This document shows, in pieces, positions 25,974-36,136 of a stretch of 64,000 nucleotides of DNA. The notes under the pieces are model-generated. The model was not told where the DNA came from and ran no database searches. It worked only from the letters and a program-made list of their open reading frames with translations. Location of the stretch: assembly GCA_021646415.1 (NCBI GenBank), contig SOEU01000001.1:310001-374000 (forward strand), given 5' to 3'. A program made the position numbers and the translations under genes. The DNA comes from Candidatus Brocadia sp. GTDB taxonomy: Bacteria > Planctomycetota > Brocadiia > Brocadiales > Brocadiaceae. How positions within the stretch are numbered: the stretch's first letter is position 1; each line of letters starts with the position of its first letter.

Positions 25974-26307
25974 ACCATTAGTTTTGTAATTGAAGATATG
26001 GTTTTTGCGTTGCTGTTTTTTTCGATGCACGGGAATATGTTGTGTGTTTTGTTGCGTTGTAGTACAGCTACATCCTCATTTGCCTGCCCAAAATATTGCA
26101 TCAAATCATCGGCATCAGTTCTTTAATTTCAATATTTCAAAAATCCATACAATAAAGCGATTGTATCTTTCAGAGTTATACAAATACGGTGAGTACGGCC
26201 ATGGTATAAAATACACGGTTATAGTGTTATTTAATGAAGAGGGGATCAAACTCATGAGGCGAAGAAGTTTTTAAAAGATAATTCTAAAAGGAGAGTTTCT
26301 TAATAAT
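25974..26307. other. Spacer before ABC operon
   Basis: A cysteine-rich frame at 25990-26274 has no binding site and no family resemblance; I do not accept it as a gene. A binding site (AAAGGAGAG, near 26288) serves the ABC ATPase. Confidence 0.4.
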
Positions 26308-27252
26308 ATGATTAAAGTTGACCATTTAGCAAAACGTTATGCAGATGTTTATGCGGTAGACGATATCTCGTTTGAAGTTAAACAAGGTGAGATTTTAGGG
26401 CTTTTGGGACCGAACGGGGCAGGTAAAACCACTACCATGCGCATCCTTACCTGCTACATGCCGGCGACTTCTGGTACTGCCACGGTTGCTGGTTACGATG
26501 TTTTCCGTGATTCGATTAAGGTACGCAGGCAAATAGGGTATTTGCCCGAAAACGTGCCCCTGTATCCAGAAATGAGGGTTAAAGAATATCTCTCGTTCCG
26601 TGCTAAACTGAAGAAGTTGCCCTATCGTGAGCGCAAATCGAAAATCGATGAGTGTCTGGAGAAGTGCAGGATTGCCGATGTGCAGAATCAGATCATTGGT
26701 ACACTGTCCAAGGGTTACCGCCAGAGGGTTGGTTTAGCAGACACCCTCGTTCATGACCCGAAGATCCTCATTCTTGATGAACCGACAATTGGACTCGATC
26801 CCAATCAGATCCGGCAGGTCAGACAACTCATAAAGGAATTAGGTGAAAAACATACCATTTTACTGTCTACACATATTCTTCCCGAAGTCGAAATGATCTG
26901 CGGTCGTGTAATTATTATTAACAAGGGCAAGATTGTTGCGATGGACACGCCTTCCAATTTGGCTACCCAGTTGAGGAGTGGAAATAACGTTTTACTGGAA
27001 GTGCGTGGCGATGGCCAGAAAATCAAGAATGCCCTTTCCGCCATTAAAGGTGTCAAAAAAGTTGTATGGCACAATAAGGGGGAATTCGGTAATTTTACCG
27101 TTGAAGCAGAAAGAGGTGTGGATATTCGTGAAGATGTCTTTGTGAACGTTGTGAAAAATAACGGAATTATTCGGGAGATGAAACAGGCCTCTATTACATT
27201 AGAAGAAATATTCCATCAGATTACGATGCAGGAACAGGAGGTAACGACATAA
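26308..27252 (+). CDS. ABC transporter ATP-binding protein (GldA/CcmA type)
   Basis: A 314-aa ATPase with Walker A GPNGAGKTTT, signature LSKGYRQRV, Walker B ILILDEPTIGLD and the switch histidine in LLSTHILPE. It powers an ABC-2 exporter whose permease begins at the next base. The four-gene order ATPase, ABC-2 permease, GldG-like and DUF4340 matches the cassette related to Gld gliding genes, widespread in planctomycetes and not necessarily linked to motility. Confidence 0.92.
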   Translation: MIKVDHLAKRYADVYAVDDISFEVKQGEILGLLGPNGAGKTTTMRILTCYMPATSGTATVAGYDVFRDSIKVRRQIGYLPENVPLYPEMRVKEYLSFRAKLKKLPYRERKSKIDECLEKCRIADVQNQIIGTLSKGYRQRVGLADTLVHDPKILILDEPTIGLDPNQIRQVRQLIKELGEKHTILLSTHILPEVEMICGRVIIINKGKIVAMDTPSNLATQLRSGNNVLLEVRGDGQKIKNALSAIKGVKKVVWHNKGEFGNFTVEAERGVDIREDVFVNVVKNNGIIREMKQASITLEEIFHQITMQEQEVTT

Positions 27253-27963
27253 ATGATAAGCACAGGTACCATCTTTCAAAGGGAAATTAACGCATATTTC
27301 CTATCACCGATTGCATACGTTGTTATCGCGGTATTTACGGTGTTTTCGGGTTATTTCTTTTCCATCATGCTTGGTATCACCCAGGAATCAACGTTGCGAT
27401 ATAGCTTGGCCTATACGCAATTTATTCTCTCCATACTCACCCCTGTTATTACCATGAGATTGCTTGCCGAAGAGAACAAGACAGGTACCATTGAACCCCT
27501 GATGACAGCCCCTGTTACAGATTTTGAAGTGGTATTTGGGAAGTTTTTAGCGGCTTGGGCGCTTTACAATATCATGGTTGCTCCAACAGCTTTTTATATC
27601 ATATTTTTAGCATGGGTAGGCAATCCCGATTATGGTGCAATTATTGCCAGTTACATTGGACTGGTCTTGATGGGGGGACTATTTATTTCTATAGGGCTGA
27701 TGGTGTCTGCCATCACGAAAAATCAAATTGTCGCAGCTGTTATTGGGATTGTAGCCCTTCTTATCCTTTTAGTGATCGGTCTTGCAAGTTCCGGAAGTGA
27801 AGGGTGGTTTTACAGCGCACTGAGATATATAGGCACCTATGACCATTGGGATACGTTTACGAAGGGGATCGTGGATACTCGTGATGTGGTTTACTACATT
27901 AGTTTTACTGCGTTACTCATATTTATTGTAGTACGCATTGTTGAGAGCAGGAGATGGAGATGA
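27253..27963 (+). CDS. ABC-2 type permease (GldF-like)
   Basis: A 236-aa membrane protein with about six hydrophobic segments (for example VIAVFTVFSGYFFSIML and VIGIVALLILLVIGLASS) and the conserved RLLAEENKTGTIEPLMTAPV block of ABC-2 permeases. It abuts the ATPase stop directly and overlaps the next gene by ATGA. Confidence 0.9.
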   Translation: MISTGTIFQREINAYFLSPIAYVVIAVFTVFSGYFFSIMLGITQESTLRYSLAYTQFILSILTPVITMRLLAEENKTGTIEPLMTAPVTDFEVVFGKFLAAWALYNIMVAPTAFYIIFLAWVGNPDYGAIIASYIGLVLMGGLFISIGLMVSAITKNQIVAAVIGIVALLILLVIGLASSGSEGWFYSALRYIGTYDHWDTFTKGIVDTRDVVYYISFTALLIFIVVRIVESRRWR

Positions 27964-29663
27964 GCACTTTGAATACAAAAAAGAATGATTGGTTTGAGCA
28001 ATTTGGCGGATATATTATCCTGGCTGGAATTATTGCAGTTGTGGCAGGTTTTGGCATATCAAGGATTTTTAACTTATGGGGCTTGTCTTCCCTGATTCCG
28101 GTTGGTATCGGCGGAGGTGTCATTATTGGATTTAGCGCTGTTATGGCCGTCCGAAAAAATTGGTTTTCATCTGAGGCGTCCAGGAGGAAAGCGCTTGTCG
28201 GTACCAATGTTGCAATAATGTCCGTCTTTGCAGCTTGCATTTTTGCGGTTGTCGGATTTCTCAATAATCGGCACTATGAACGTTTTGACCTTACGCTTAC
28301 CGGCAAGTATTCCCTTTCACCAAAAACAAAAAACATACTCAAAAATCTTGACAAACCTATTGTTGTTACCACCCTTTTCAATCCGGGCGAGATGTTTTAT
28401 GAACAAATCCTGGATATCCTGAAAGAATATGCCTACCATACGGACAAAATCAAGGTGGAAAGTATCGATCCGTTAAGAAACCGTACCAAGGTTGAAGAAC
28501 TTGCAAAACGCCTCAATATCAGTGATCTTCAACTCAATACTGTGGTATTTGAATGTGGTGAGCACAGCAAGCATGTGCAGCAAAGTGAAGTGATAGAAAA
28601 ACAGTACCCTTTTAAGTTTAAGGGAGAAGAGGCATTCACGGAAGCAATTCTCAACGTTACGCAAGAAAAACAATCTGCTATCTACTTTGTTACAGGTCAC
28701 GGTGAACGGCAGTTCGAAGATTTCGACCGCGGGGGAATTTCTGGAATTGCCAATGCACTTAAAAGAGACAACTGCCGTGTGGTCCCGCTCGATATTTTGA
28801 CTGCCAAAAAGATTCCGGACGATTGCGAGGTACTCGTGATTGCAGGGCCGACCAAGGCTTATCTGACAGAAGAATTAAATATTATTCGCAACTATCTGGA
28901 AAATCGGGGCAAGCTTTTACTTATGCTGGAACCTGCACTTAGCCCGAACGCTCCTACCGGATTTAAGACACTTTTGCCGGAATACGGCATTGCAGTTCGC
29001 GATGATGTCGTTGTGTATAACAAAGTCAATATGCCACTTTTTGGTATACAAACCGTTGCGGAAATTTATGTGGGCAAGGACGAATACGCAGAAGAACACT
29101 CGATTACGAATGACCTGAAGAATTATAACACGATTATTTTTGGCGCATGTCCTGTTGATGCGTCACCACCGAATGACCAAATGCCTTATCAGGCAACCGT
29201 GCTTATGCGTGCGCCTGAAGGGTCATGGGGAGAAATTGATGTCGCAAATTTGCGGCAGAAGAAACCTGAATATAATATAGACACCGATGTGCAGGGCCCC
29301 GTGTCTCTGGCTGTGGCTGCTCAGGTAAAGGAATTACCCAAGGCTGTTACCCAATCGCATCCTGCTATGGCCAATGACCCGTCGGCTAAACCGCAAGGGG
29401 CACGATTGGTCGTCTTTGGAGATGTAAATTTTGTCACAAACGAATATATAGAAAATCCTGGGAATGCAGACTTATTTCGCAATTCTGTTAACTGGTTAGC
29501 ACAAAAGGAAACGCAGCTTGGTATTTCTGCCAAACCGCCTGATTTCCGCAAGGCAACGATTAACCCCATCCAGATGAAGGTTATCTTCTGGGTGTCGATT
29601 GCAGGAATTCCTGTGATACCAGTTATTATTGGCAGTATCGTTTGGTGGAAAAGGCGTCGCTGA
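27960..29663 (+). CDS. GldG-like ABC transporter component
   Basis: A protein of 567 aa from the ATG overlapping the permease stop (an ATG six bases earlier is also possible). It has three N-terminal membrane segments, then the GldG signature RFDLTLTGKYSLSPKT, a large extracytoplasmic domain, VTGHGERQFEDF, and a final membrane segment before WWKRRR. It is the auxiliary subunit anchoring periplasmic parts of the exporter. Confidence 0.9.
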   Translation: MSTLNTKKNDWFEQFGGYIILAGIIAVVAGFGISRIFNLWGLSSLIPVGIGGGVIIGFSAVMAVRKNWFSSEASRRKALVGTNVAIMSVFAACIFAVVGFLNNRHYERFDLTLTGKYSLSPKTKNILKNLDKPIVVTTLFNPGEMFYEQILDILKEYAYHTDKIKVESIDPLRNRTKVEELAKRLNISDLQLNTVVFECGEHSKHVQQSEVIEKQYPFKFKGEEAFTEAILNVTQEKQSAIYFVTGHGERQFEDFDRGGISGIANALKRDNCRVVPLDILTAKKIPDDCEVLVIAGPTKAYLTEELNIIRNYLENRGKLLLMLEPALSPNAPTGFKTLLPEYGIAVRDDVVVYNKVNMPLFGIQTVAEIYVGKDEYAEEHSITNDLKNYNTIIFGACPVDASPPNDQMPYQATVLMRAPEGSWGEIDVANLRQKKPEYNIDTDVQGPVSLAVAAQVKELPKAVTQSHPAMANDPSAKPQGARLVVFGDVNFVTNEYIENPGNADLFRNSVNWLAQKETQLGISAKPPDFRKATINPIQMKVIFWVSIAGIPVIPVIIGSIVWWKRRR

Positions 29664-29739
29664 TTTCAATACACTGCACAGGGAAGATTCCCATCATTTC
29701 AATTTCATGATATTCTTTGCTGGAGGAAAGAGTTAAGCT

Positions 29740-32184
29740 ATGAAACTTAAAACAACCATTATCCTTTTAATTGTAGCAGCCATTGGCATTTCGTATATCG
29801 TCATTTACGAAAGAAAGCAATTGCCTCATGAGGAATGGGAAAGGCTGCAGAAAAAGGTGATCCCTGATTTCAAGGCATCGATGATCAAAAAGATTGAATT
29901 GTGCAATGAAAGCGGCAAGATCATTTTGGAAAAATCAGAAGATAATTACTGGCGCATTGTTGAACCGCTGAAACTTCGTTCGGATAATTCCGAGGTGAAC
30001 AGCATACTCTCCGAGTTCGAGTTTATGTACAAGGTTGGCTCCTTTAAAAAAGAAGGGGATAAACCCTTTGATCTCCATGATTATGGCCTTGATGATCCAA
30101 AGACCTCTATCACCATGTATACCGATATTCCAGCGAAACCAGATAAAATACAGGTAACCGGGCCGAAAGATAAATATACGGTATTTGTTGGACAAAAACT
30201 TGCTGCCGGTGACAACGTATACATCAAGCTTGATACGAGCGATGAGGTTACTGTTGTGCCAGGCACCCTCGTTGATAAAGTTAACAAAAATATTTTGGAT
30301 TTGAGAAGTAAATGGGTGTTTAGTTTCGACAAGGAAGCTGTAGACACGATACAGATCAAAACGAAAGAATTCAACATTATTTGTAACAAAAAGGGTAATT
30401 TCTGGCGTCTTGCCGAACCTGTCAATGATTTGGCCGACCTGGAAAAAATTAAGGATATTCTTGGAAAATTCAAAAACCTGCAAATTGACCGGACAGACTT
30501 TGTTACCGAAGAATCAGGTGATTTAGTTAAATATGGCCTGGATTCTCCACGATTCACTGTTGTCATTAACGAAAAAGGCGCTGAACAGTCTGTTGTCTTT
30601 GGGCATTCCCTGGATAATAAGGTTTATGCAAAGCGCTCCGATGAGCCTACGATCTTCTTTCTTAAGGATACTATTCTTGCTGACCTGAGTAAAAAACCAA
30701 ATGACTTGCGGGACAAGAAAGTGGTCAGGTTTGAATCTATAGGAACCTATGGAATAAATAAATTGGAAATTAAAACACCAACCGATGTAATTGCTATCGA
30801 AAAATCCCTGGATCTGGATTGGAAACTTACAAAACCGATTAATATTTATGCGGACCAGGATACTGTTAAAAACTTTATAGAGAAGATCAAATCCCTCGAA
30901 ATAGAAGATTTTGTTTCTGATAAACCAACTGATTTGTCCGTGTACGGTTTGAAAGATCCCGTCTTTGAGATCTCCGTTACCAAAGAAGAGGATAAGACTC
31001 TGGCTAAATTTTACGTAGGTAACAAGTTACCCGATGGCACCAAATGCTATGTGAAACGTGTTGGAGAAGATCCTGTTTATACAGTCCCTACGGCTGAATT
31101 CTACGACAAGATTGAGAATCCGCTCCTGCGCTTCCGGGACAGGCTGGTGTGCGATTTTAACAGGGATTTGGTCAAAAAGATTGTTATCGAAAAACCAAAT
31201 CGTACTTTCGTTTGTGAAATAACAAATAAGAAGGATGCGGAAGGACAATTCCAGTGGGCACTCTCAAAGCCTGTTCAAACGATAGCTGATGTGCATGCGG
31301 TAAACCAGATTGTGTGGGACTTATCCTTTTTAAAAGCAGATTGCTATGTTACAAAAGCACCTAAAGACTTGAATGTCTTTGGGTTAAATGATCCGAGGAT
31401 CAAAGTTTCTGTAACTTACGAAAAAGTCCTGGAGCAAACGCCTGAAGGTTCGGATAAGAAGAGGAAAGAAGAGGTATCCGATCCTGCCATGAAACCGAAA
31501 GAGTCCGTCGAAAAAATTGTCGAAACAAGGACTTTGCTTGTTGGCAAGAAAGTGAAGGAAGGTGATAAGGTAAGTTCATATTGCATGTTTAGTGATGACG
31601 ATCATGTATTTGAACTCTCCTGGCCAAAGATTAAAAACTTTGATGCTGAACTTGTACCAACCAAAATTCTTAATTTTGACAGGACGGAAGTGAAAGAGCT
31701 TGCACTCAACTATGACAAGAGAAGTGTATTATTGAAGAAAATCAACAATGTGTGGAAGTTGAAAAATAATGAGCAAAAAGACGTACAGGGAAGAGAAGTA
31801 GATTACTTTGTCCGTAATCTTGACGAGTTAAAGGGCAATTACATCGAACAATACAAAGCAACCAATTTAACGCAATTTTCTTTGGATAAACCTCAGCTTG
31901 CCATTGTCATGAGTTTGGAAAGTGGTGATGTTGTGCTTTCTATCGGCAAGAAGAAGGATGCTGGCAGCTATTATGTGAAAGCAAGTGATTCTGAGTATAT
32001 TTATGTCGTTGGTAGTGAGTCGATCGCTAAGTTGATGAAAAACGAAGAGGATTTTACTACGATTGTTCATGAAACTTCATCAATGGTGGAGGAGGCGGCA
32101 AAGGCTCTTGGCAATGAAATGCCTATAGGTGCCACTCCGCACGGGAGGCCTTCTGTTAACCCTCCCCACGGAGGGTTTCACTGA
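29740..32184 (+). CDS. DUF4340 repeat protein of the ABC operon
   Basis: An 814-aa protein with one N-terminal membrane anchor (TIILLIVAAIGISYIVIY). It holds about five copies of a DUF4340 unit, recognised by repeated LKDP/LDDP/LNDP-type turns and VGKK-type strands (for example YGLDDPKT, YGLDSPRF, YGLKDPVF, FGLNDPRI). It is most likely periplasmic and works with the GldG-like subunit. The tail PHGRPSVNPPHGGFH is His/Pro/Gly-rich. No catalytic motif is seen. Confidence 0.85.
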   Translation: MKLKTTIILLIVAAIGISYIVIYERKQLPHEEWERLQKKVIPDFKASMIKKIELCNESGKIILEKSEDNYWRIVEPLKLRSDNSEVNSILSEFEFMYKVGSFKKEGDKPFDLHDYGLDDPKTSITMYTDIPAKPDKIQVTGPKDKYTVFVGQKLAAGDNVYIKLDTSDEVTVVPGTLVDKVNKNILDLRSKWVFSFDKEAVDTIQIKTKEFNIICNKKGNFWRLAEPVNDLADLEKIKDILGKFKNLQIDRTDFVTEESGDLVKYGLDSPRFTVVINEKGAEQSVVFGHSLDNKVYAKRSDEPTIFFLKDTILADLSKKPNDLRDKKVVRFESIGTYGINKLEIKTPTDVIAIEKSLDLDWKLTKPINIYADQDTVKNFIEKIKSLEIEDFVSDKPTDLSVYGLKDPVFEISVTKEEDKTLAKFYVGNKLPDGTKCYVKRVGEDPVYTVPTAEFYDKIENPLLRFRDRLVCDFNRDLVKKIVIEKPNRTFVCEITNKKDAEGQFQWALSKPVQTIADVHAVNQIVWDLSFLKADCYVTKAPKDLNVFGLNDPRIKVSVTYEKVLEQTPEGSDKKRKEEVSDPAMKPKESVEKIVETRTLLVGKKVKEGDKVSSYCMFSDDDHVFELSWPKIKNFDAELVPTKILNFDRTEVKELALNYDKRSVLLKKINNVWKLKNNEQKDVQGREVDYFVRNLDELKGNYIEQYKATNLTQFSLDKPQLAIVMSLESGDVVLSIGKKKDAGSYYVKASDSEYIYVVGSESIAKLMKNEEDFTTIVHETSSMVEEAAKALGNEMPIGATPHGRPSVNPPHGGFH

Positions 32185-32231
32185 AAAGTATTTTCTGGTA
32201 AGCAAACTGCACAAAAAGACGTAATAACAAG

Positions 32232-32299
32232 AAATATCCAAACAAGGAATCTGAATTGAAAACAATTTTCCATTTTAATTACTTGTTTGGATATTTTTA
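32232..32299 (+). terminator. Operon terminator
   Basis: ATATCCAAACAAG pairs with CTTGTTTGGATAT across a 31-base AT-rich loop, followed by TTTTTATTG. It ends the ABC operon. The remaining gap to the protease holds no supported gene. Confidence 0.7.
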
Positions 32300-32536
32300 T
32301 TGAATTATTTTACGTAATTATTCAAAATGTGGTTTATAGTGAAGGTGTGATGATTTGTGTTGTGTTCCGTTATTCTTGCGCAGAGCAATGTGGGAATAAA
32401 GCAGTATGCTTCCTGCTTCAGCAGTTTTTGCCCTATATGTGACACAGGAAATGACACAGAGTTGTGTGGCCAAGATTGGCACGGTGACAGTTGAAAATTT
32501 TGAAATTACATATGACATATTTTTTCCGCAAATGCC

Positions 32537-33931
32537 TTGAAAAAAATACTTATCTTTTTATCAATTTTTGCAACACTTGTCTGCATTCCGTTAGCGTACA
32601 ATAAGGCGCCTGCCCTCGAAACTAGTTCTAATCGCAGGACTCCTATTGTTATGGCAGTAGAGAAGGTGGGGCCTGCTGTAGCCAATATCAGTACAGAGAG
32701 GCTTATTACCCAGCGACATGTAGACCCATTTTTTGGATCGAGAAGTGAACTGTTTGATCAATTTTTTAACGACTTTTTTGGCCAAAGCCAAAAGCAGATG
32801 GTCGAAAGGCCTTTAGGCTCCGGAGTTATTATTGATGAAGATGGCTACATTGTCACGAATGAACATGTTGTTAGTCGCGCATCGAAAATCAAAGTAAGAC
32901 TATCTGACGGTAGAGACTTTGAGGCAACCATGATCAGTTCCGACCCGATTAGTGACATCGCCGTGTTAAAAATAAATTCTCCCGGACCTCTTCCCTATGT
33001 CAAAATGGGCACGTCCAAGGATCTCATGATCGGGGAAACTGTAATAGCGTTGGGCAATCCCTTTGGCTTGGAAAACTCTGTTACCACTGGGGTGCTGAGC
33101 GCAAAGAACCGCATCATGACATTCAGCAGTGAATATGGCGATATTAAGTATGATGGCCTTATTCAAACTGATGCATTGATCAATCCCGGAAACAGCGGTG
33201 GTCCTCTCATCAATATTGATGGGGAACTTATTGGTATTAATGCTGCAATTGTAAATCAGGCTCAGGGGATCGGGTTTGCGATTCCGGTCGATAAAGTAAG
33301 ACAAACCCTTGTTAAGCTTTTTAATTTTAGGGAACTCAACAAGATATGGTTTGGCGTACAGGTAGAAGAGAAAAATGATGATGCTTTTAGAGGTATCATG
33401 GTTTCCTCTGTTGATCCTGGTAGTCCTGCCGACAAGGCGCGAATCAAAAATGGGGACTATATTACTAGAATAGACTCTAAACAAATTCAGGATATTCTTG
33501 ACTTTGAAAAATACATACTCAAGAAAAATGCAGGAGATAAACTGTATATTTACGTCAAACGAGGCGGACGAGATTTCAAGGTGGATGTCACTCTAGAAAA
33601 GGCACCACTTCCATCCGTGGAAAAGCTTGCCCTGGAAAAGTTAGGGCTGTTCGTACAAGATTTGACACCACAACTTGCAAAACAATTAAATTTATGGTGG
33701 TTAAAGAGCGGGGTGTTAATTTCGGGGGTGCAAAAAAACAGCCCGTCTGCGAGCGTTGGGATTGTGGCAGGTCACGTGCTTGTGTATGTCGGCCAATATC
33801 GAATTAACAATATTGAAGAACTTGGTGCCTTACTAAAGATCATGCAAAAAGGAGACATCTGGGAGGTTGGTATTGTCTGGTCAGATAAATACGGCGACCA
33901 TCAGGGATATGCCCGACTAAAGGTTCGTTGA
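32537..33931 (+). CDS. HtrA/DegP-type periplasmic serine protease
   Basis: A 464-aa protein with a signal peptide (MKKILIFLSIFATLVCIPLA), a trypsin-like domain with H110 (TNEHVV), D140 (SDIAVLK) and S220 (GNSGGPL), and two PDZ domains (about 260-350 and 365-460). HtrA proteins degrade or refold damaged envelope proteins and are activated through the PDZ domains. The start is TTG; no ATG lies near and the signal peptide begins right there. The N-terminal loop (FFNDFFGQSQ) is that of DegP/DegQ. Confidence 0.94.
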   Translation: MKKILIFLSIFATLVCIPLAYNKAPALETSSNRRTPIVMAVEKVGPAVANISTERLITQRHVDPFFGSRSELFDQFFNDFFGQSQKQMVERPLGSGVIIDEDGYIVTNEHVVSRASKIKVRLSDGRDFEATMISSDPISDIAVLKINSPGPLPYVKMGTSKDLMIGETVIALGNPFGLENSVTTGVLSAKNRIMTFSSEYGDIKYDGLIQTDALINPGNSGGPLINIDGELIGINAAIVNQAQGIGFAIPVDKVRQTLVKLFNFRELNKIWFGVQVEEKNDDAFRGIMVSSVDPGSPADKARIKNGDYITRIDSKQIQDILDFEKYILKKNAGDKLYIYVKRGGRDFKVDVTLEKAPLPSVEKLALEKLGLFVQDLTPQLAKQLNLWWLKSGVLISGVQKNSPSASVGIVAGHVLVYVGQYRINNIEELGALLKIMQKGDIWEVGIVWSDKYGDHQGYARLKVR

Positions 33932-34127
33932 CCGTTTTTCTGTAACTATAATCTTCATGAAATGAAATCATAACGTTTAGGATGATTTCAGAAAATAATT
34001 CTCTTCTTCAATGCTGCCTCGTTTTCATAAAATGCCAAAGTCAACAACATGGTTTTTTCCTATCACGTTATCCTTTGCAACCAATTCAACTCCCTCTGAT
34101 TACGTTTTTTGCAAAGATAGTATATTT

Positions 34128-34406
34128 CTAATTGCCACCAGCAATGGCAGGCACTATGGAAATATAGTCGCCATCTTTTACAGACGTATTTAGATTACCC
34201 ATAAACCGAATGTCTTCATCATTGAGATAAAAATTAATAAACCTCCTGATTTGACCGTCATTGTCACAAATTCTCTCTCTAATTCCCTTATAATTTGTTT
34301 CAAGATTATCAATAATGTCTTTAATATTTTTTCCCTCCGCCTTTACCTCGTCTGCACCCTTGGTAAGGGTTCTTAGTGGTGTTGGAATGCGTACCGTTAC
34401 TGGCAT
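34128..34406 (-). CDS. ThiS/MoaD-like sulfur carrier
   Basis: A 92-aa ubiquitin-fold protein: MPVTVRIPTPLRTLTKGADE, then FYLNDEDIRF and ISIVPAIAGGN. The diglycine is followed by one extra residue (N), so a protease would have to trim it before thiocarboxylation, as JAMM-type proteases do for CysO- or HcyS-like carriers. It lies 180 bases downstream of the ThrC-like gene on the same strand, under the same SAM-I riboswitch if transcription reads through. No moa or thi genes are nearby, arguing against molybdopterin or thiamine roles. Confidence 0.85.
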   Translation of the reverse strand: MPVTVRIPTPLRTLTKGADEVKAEGKNIKDIIDNLETNYKGIRERICDNDGQIRRFINFYLNDEDIRFMGNLNTSVKDGDYISIVPAIAGGN

Positions 34407-34586
34407 ATTTATGCTCCTTTCGGGTTTTCAAAAATTATCATAAAATCGTAACTAAAAAATATCAAAATGTATGTAAATTAGAGAGTTATCATACTGTTAA
34501 AAAAATGTTCAAAAGAATATTTCTTCTATTTTACGTTTTGATTTATAAAGGTCTGAGGTAGCACCTTGCTAAGAGGCTGATTACTT

Positions 34587-35831
34587 TTAATGTACTGCTG
34601 CCATCTTCTCTTCCATAATCGCATCAAATTCAGAGAGGGAAGGGTTGATGATTTTTGGTACTTCTAATTTGTCCAGTACAGCCTCCTGGGTTTTTAGGCC
34701 ATTTCCCGTAACACTGATTACAATGGACTCATCCTGTGGTATTTTGCCCTGTTCGATAAGTTTTTTTGTAACCGCCACAGTTACACCGCCCGCTGTTTCT
34801 GTGAAGATACCTTCCGTTCTGGCAAGTAATTTAATACCCTCTACGAGTTCATCGTCGGTTACATCCTCTGCCCATCCTCCGGACACATTAATGGACTTCA
34901 CAGAATAATAACCGTCAGCCGGATTGCCGATTGCTATTGACTGGGCAATAGTCCTGGGCTTTACAGGTTTTATCACGTCGGTTACCTGCTTAACAGCTGT
35001 GGTTATCGGTGAGCTGCCGCTTGCCTGGGCGCCATGGAGCCTGGTATCTGCTTTATCGATAAGACCTAGTTTTACGAATTCTTTAATAGCCTTTTCAATC
35101 TTCGTAATCAAGGACCCGCCTGCCATGGGAACTACAATATGTTGTGGTGCTTTCCATCCTAGTTGTTCTATGATCTCATATCCATAGGTCTTTGAACCCT
35201 CTCCATAGTACGGTCTCAGATTTACATTCACGATTGCCCAGCCATATTTATCAGCGATCTCAGAGCAAAGCTTGTTTACGTTGTCATAGTTTCCTCTGAC
35301 TTTTATCACATTCGTACCATAAATCAGGGTGCCAATAATCTTACCCTGTTCAAGATCGGCAGGCATAATAATATAACTTTCCAGCCCAGCCTGCACGGCC
35401 TGTGCTGCTACTGCATTTCCCAGATTTCCTGTTGTGGCACATCCGACTGTTTTATATCCAAATTCCTTTGCCTTTGTCAGGGCCGTCGAAACAACCCGGT
35501 CTTTAAAGGAGAACGTGGGATAATTCACGGAATCGTTTTTCACATACAGTTCTTTTACTCCAAGTACCTTGGCAAGGTTGTTTGCCTTGACAAGGGGCGT
35601 GAAACCTACCTGAGCGCCAACCGTTGGTTCACCATCCACCGGAAGCAGTTCCTGATAACGCCACATTGTTTTGCCGCGGGATTCGATCAGTTTTCTGTTC
35701 AAAACCTTCTTAATTCCGTCATAATCATAATCGACTTCCAAAGGGCCAAAACAAAAGCTGCAGACATGAAGTGGCTCTTTTGGATATGGTTTTCCACACT
35801 CCCGACACTTTAGACCTTTTACAAATCCCAT
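34587..35831 (-). CDS. thrC: Threonine synthase-like PLP enzyme under SAM-I control
   Basis: A 414-aa fold-type II PLP enzyme. An N-terminal zinc ribbon uses C9, C12, C24 and C27. The PLP lysine is K110 in PTFSFKDRV, with TGNLGNAVAAQA and AGGSLITKI as phosphate loops. Standard ThrC converts O-phosphohomoserine to threonine. GGAGG precedes the ATG. The leader carries a complete SAM-I riboswitch, odd for threonine synthesis but expected for methionine synthesis, and a sulfur carrier gene follows. It may therefore make homocysteine from O-phosphohomoserine and carrier thiocarboxylate, as CysM does for cysteine with CysO. Family call is firm; the alternative reaction is a hypothesis. Confidence 0.9.
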   Translation of the reverse strand: MGFVKGLKCRECGKPYPKEPLHVCSFCFGPLEVDYDYDGIKKVLNRKLIESRGKTMWRYQELLPVDGEPTVGAQVGFTPLVKANNLAKVLGVKELYVKNDSVNYPTFSFKDRVVSTALTKAKEFGYKTVGCATTGNLGNAVAAQAVQAGLESYIIMPADLEQGKIIGTLIYGTNVIKVRGNYDNVNKLCSEIADKYGWAIVNVNLRPYYGEGSKTYGYEIIEQLGWKAPQHIVVPMAGGSLITKIEKAIKEFVKLGLIDKADTRLHGAQASGSSPITTAVKQVTDVIKPVKPRTIAQSIAIGNPADGYYSVKSINVSGGWAEDVTDDELVEGIKLLARTEGIFTETAGGVTVAVTKKLIEQGKIPQDESIVISVTGNGLKTQEAVLDKLEVPKIINPSLSEFDAIMEEKMAAVH

Positions 35832-35942
35832 CTGTTGCCTCCATTCATTTTTGATAAGGACGCAGATTTCCGCAACTATACATGATAATAAATACTCCCG
35901 TTACATCCTGATAAACTGTGTTAATCTGTGTCCAATCAAGCA

Positions 35943-35992
35943 AATAAAAAGGCCTCTTTCTATTCAAATAAGATAGGAAGAGGCCTTTTTAT
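35943..35992 (-). terminator. SAM-I riboswitch expression platform (terminator)
   Basis: On the minus strand AAAAAGGCCTCTT pairs with AAGAGGCCTTTTT around a 24-base loop region, directly after the aptamer. This gives SAM-dependent termination before thrC, 110 bases upstream of its ATG. Confidence 0.88.
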
Positions 35993-36000
35993 GTACCTAT

Positions 36001-36118
36001 CTTATCTTTTCCCAAAACACGAGACAGGAATTAGCACCAGCATCTTGCACAGCTTTTTGCTGAACAAGACCGGTTGCTGTGGCTTCACAGGGCCAGTCCC
36101 TCTGCCACTCTCGATAAG
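36001..36118 (-). promoter_or_regulatory. SAM-I riboswitch (S-box)
   Basis: The minus strand reads CTTATCGAGAGTGGCAGAGG, GACTGGCCCTGTGAAGCC, CAGCAACCGG, then GGTGCTAATTCC and GATAAG. These are all the conserved S-box blocks, with P1 formed by CTTATC and GATAAG. SAM binding would favour the terminator at 35943-35992 and switch off the gene behind it. The only downstream genes are the ThrC-like enzyme and the ThiS/MoaD-like carrier. Confidence 0.96.
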
Positions 36119-36136
36119 ATGAATAATATTTTTGCA

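Noticed and set aside
25990-26274. Cysteine-rich 94-aa ORF before the ABC operon
   Set aside because: No binding site, atypical composition and no recognised family.
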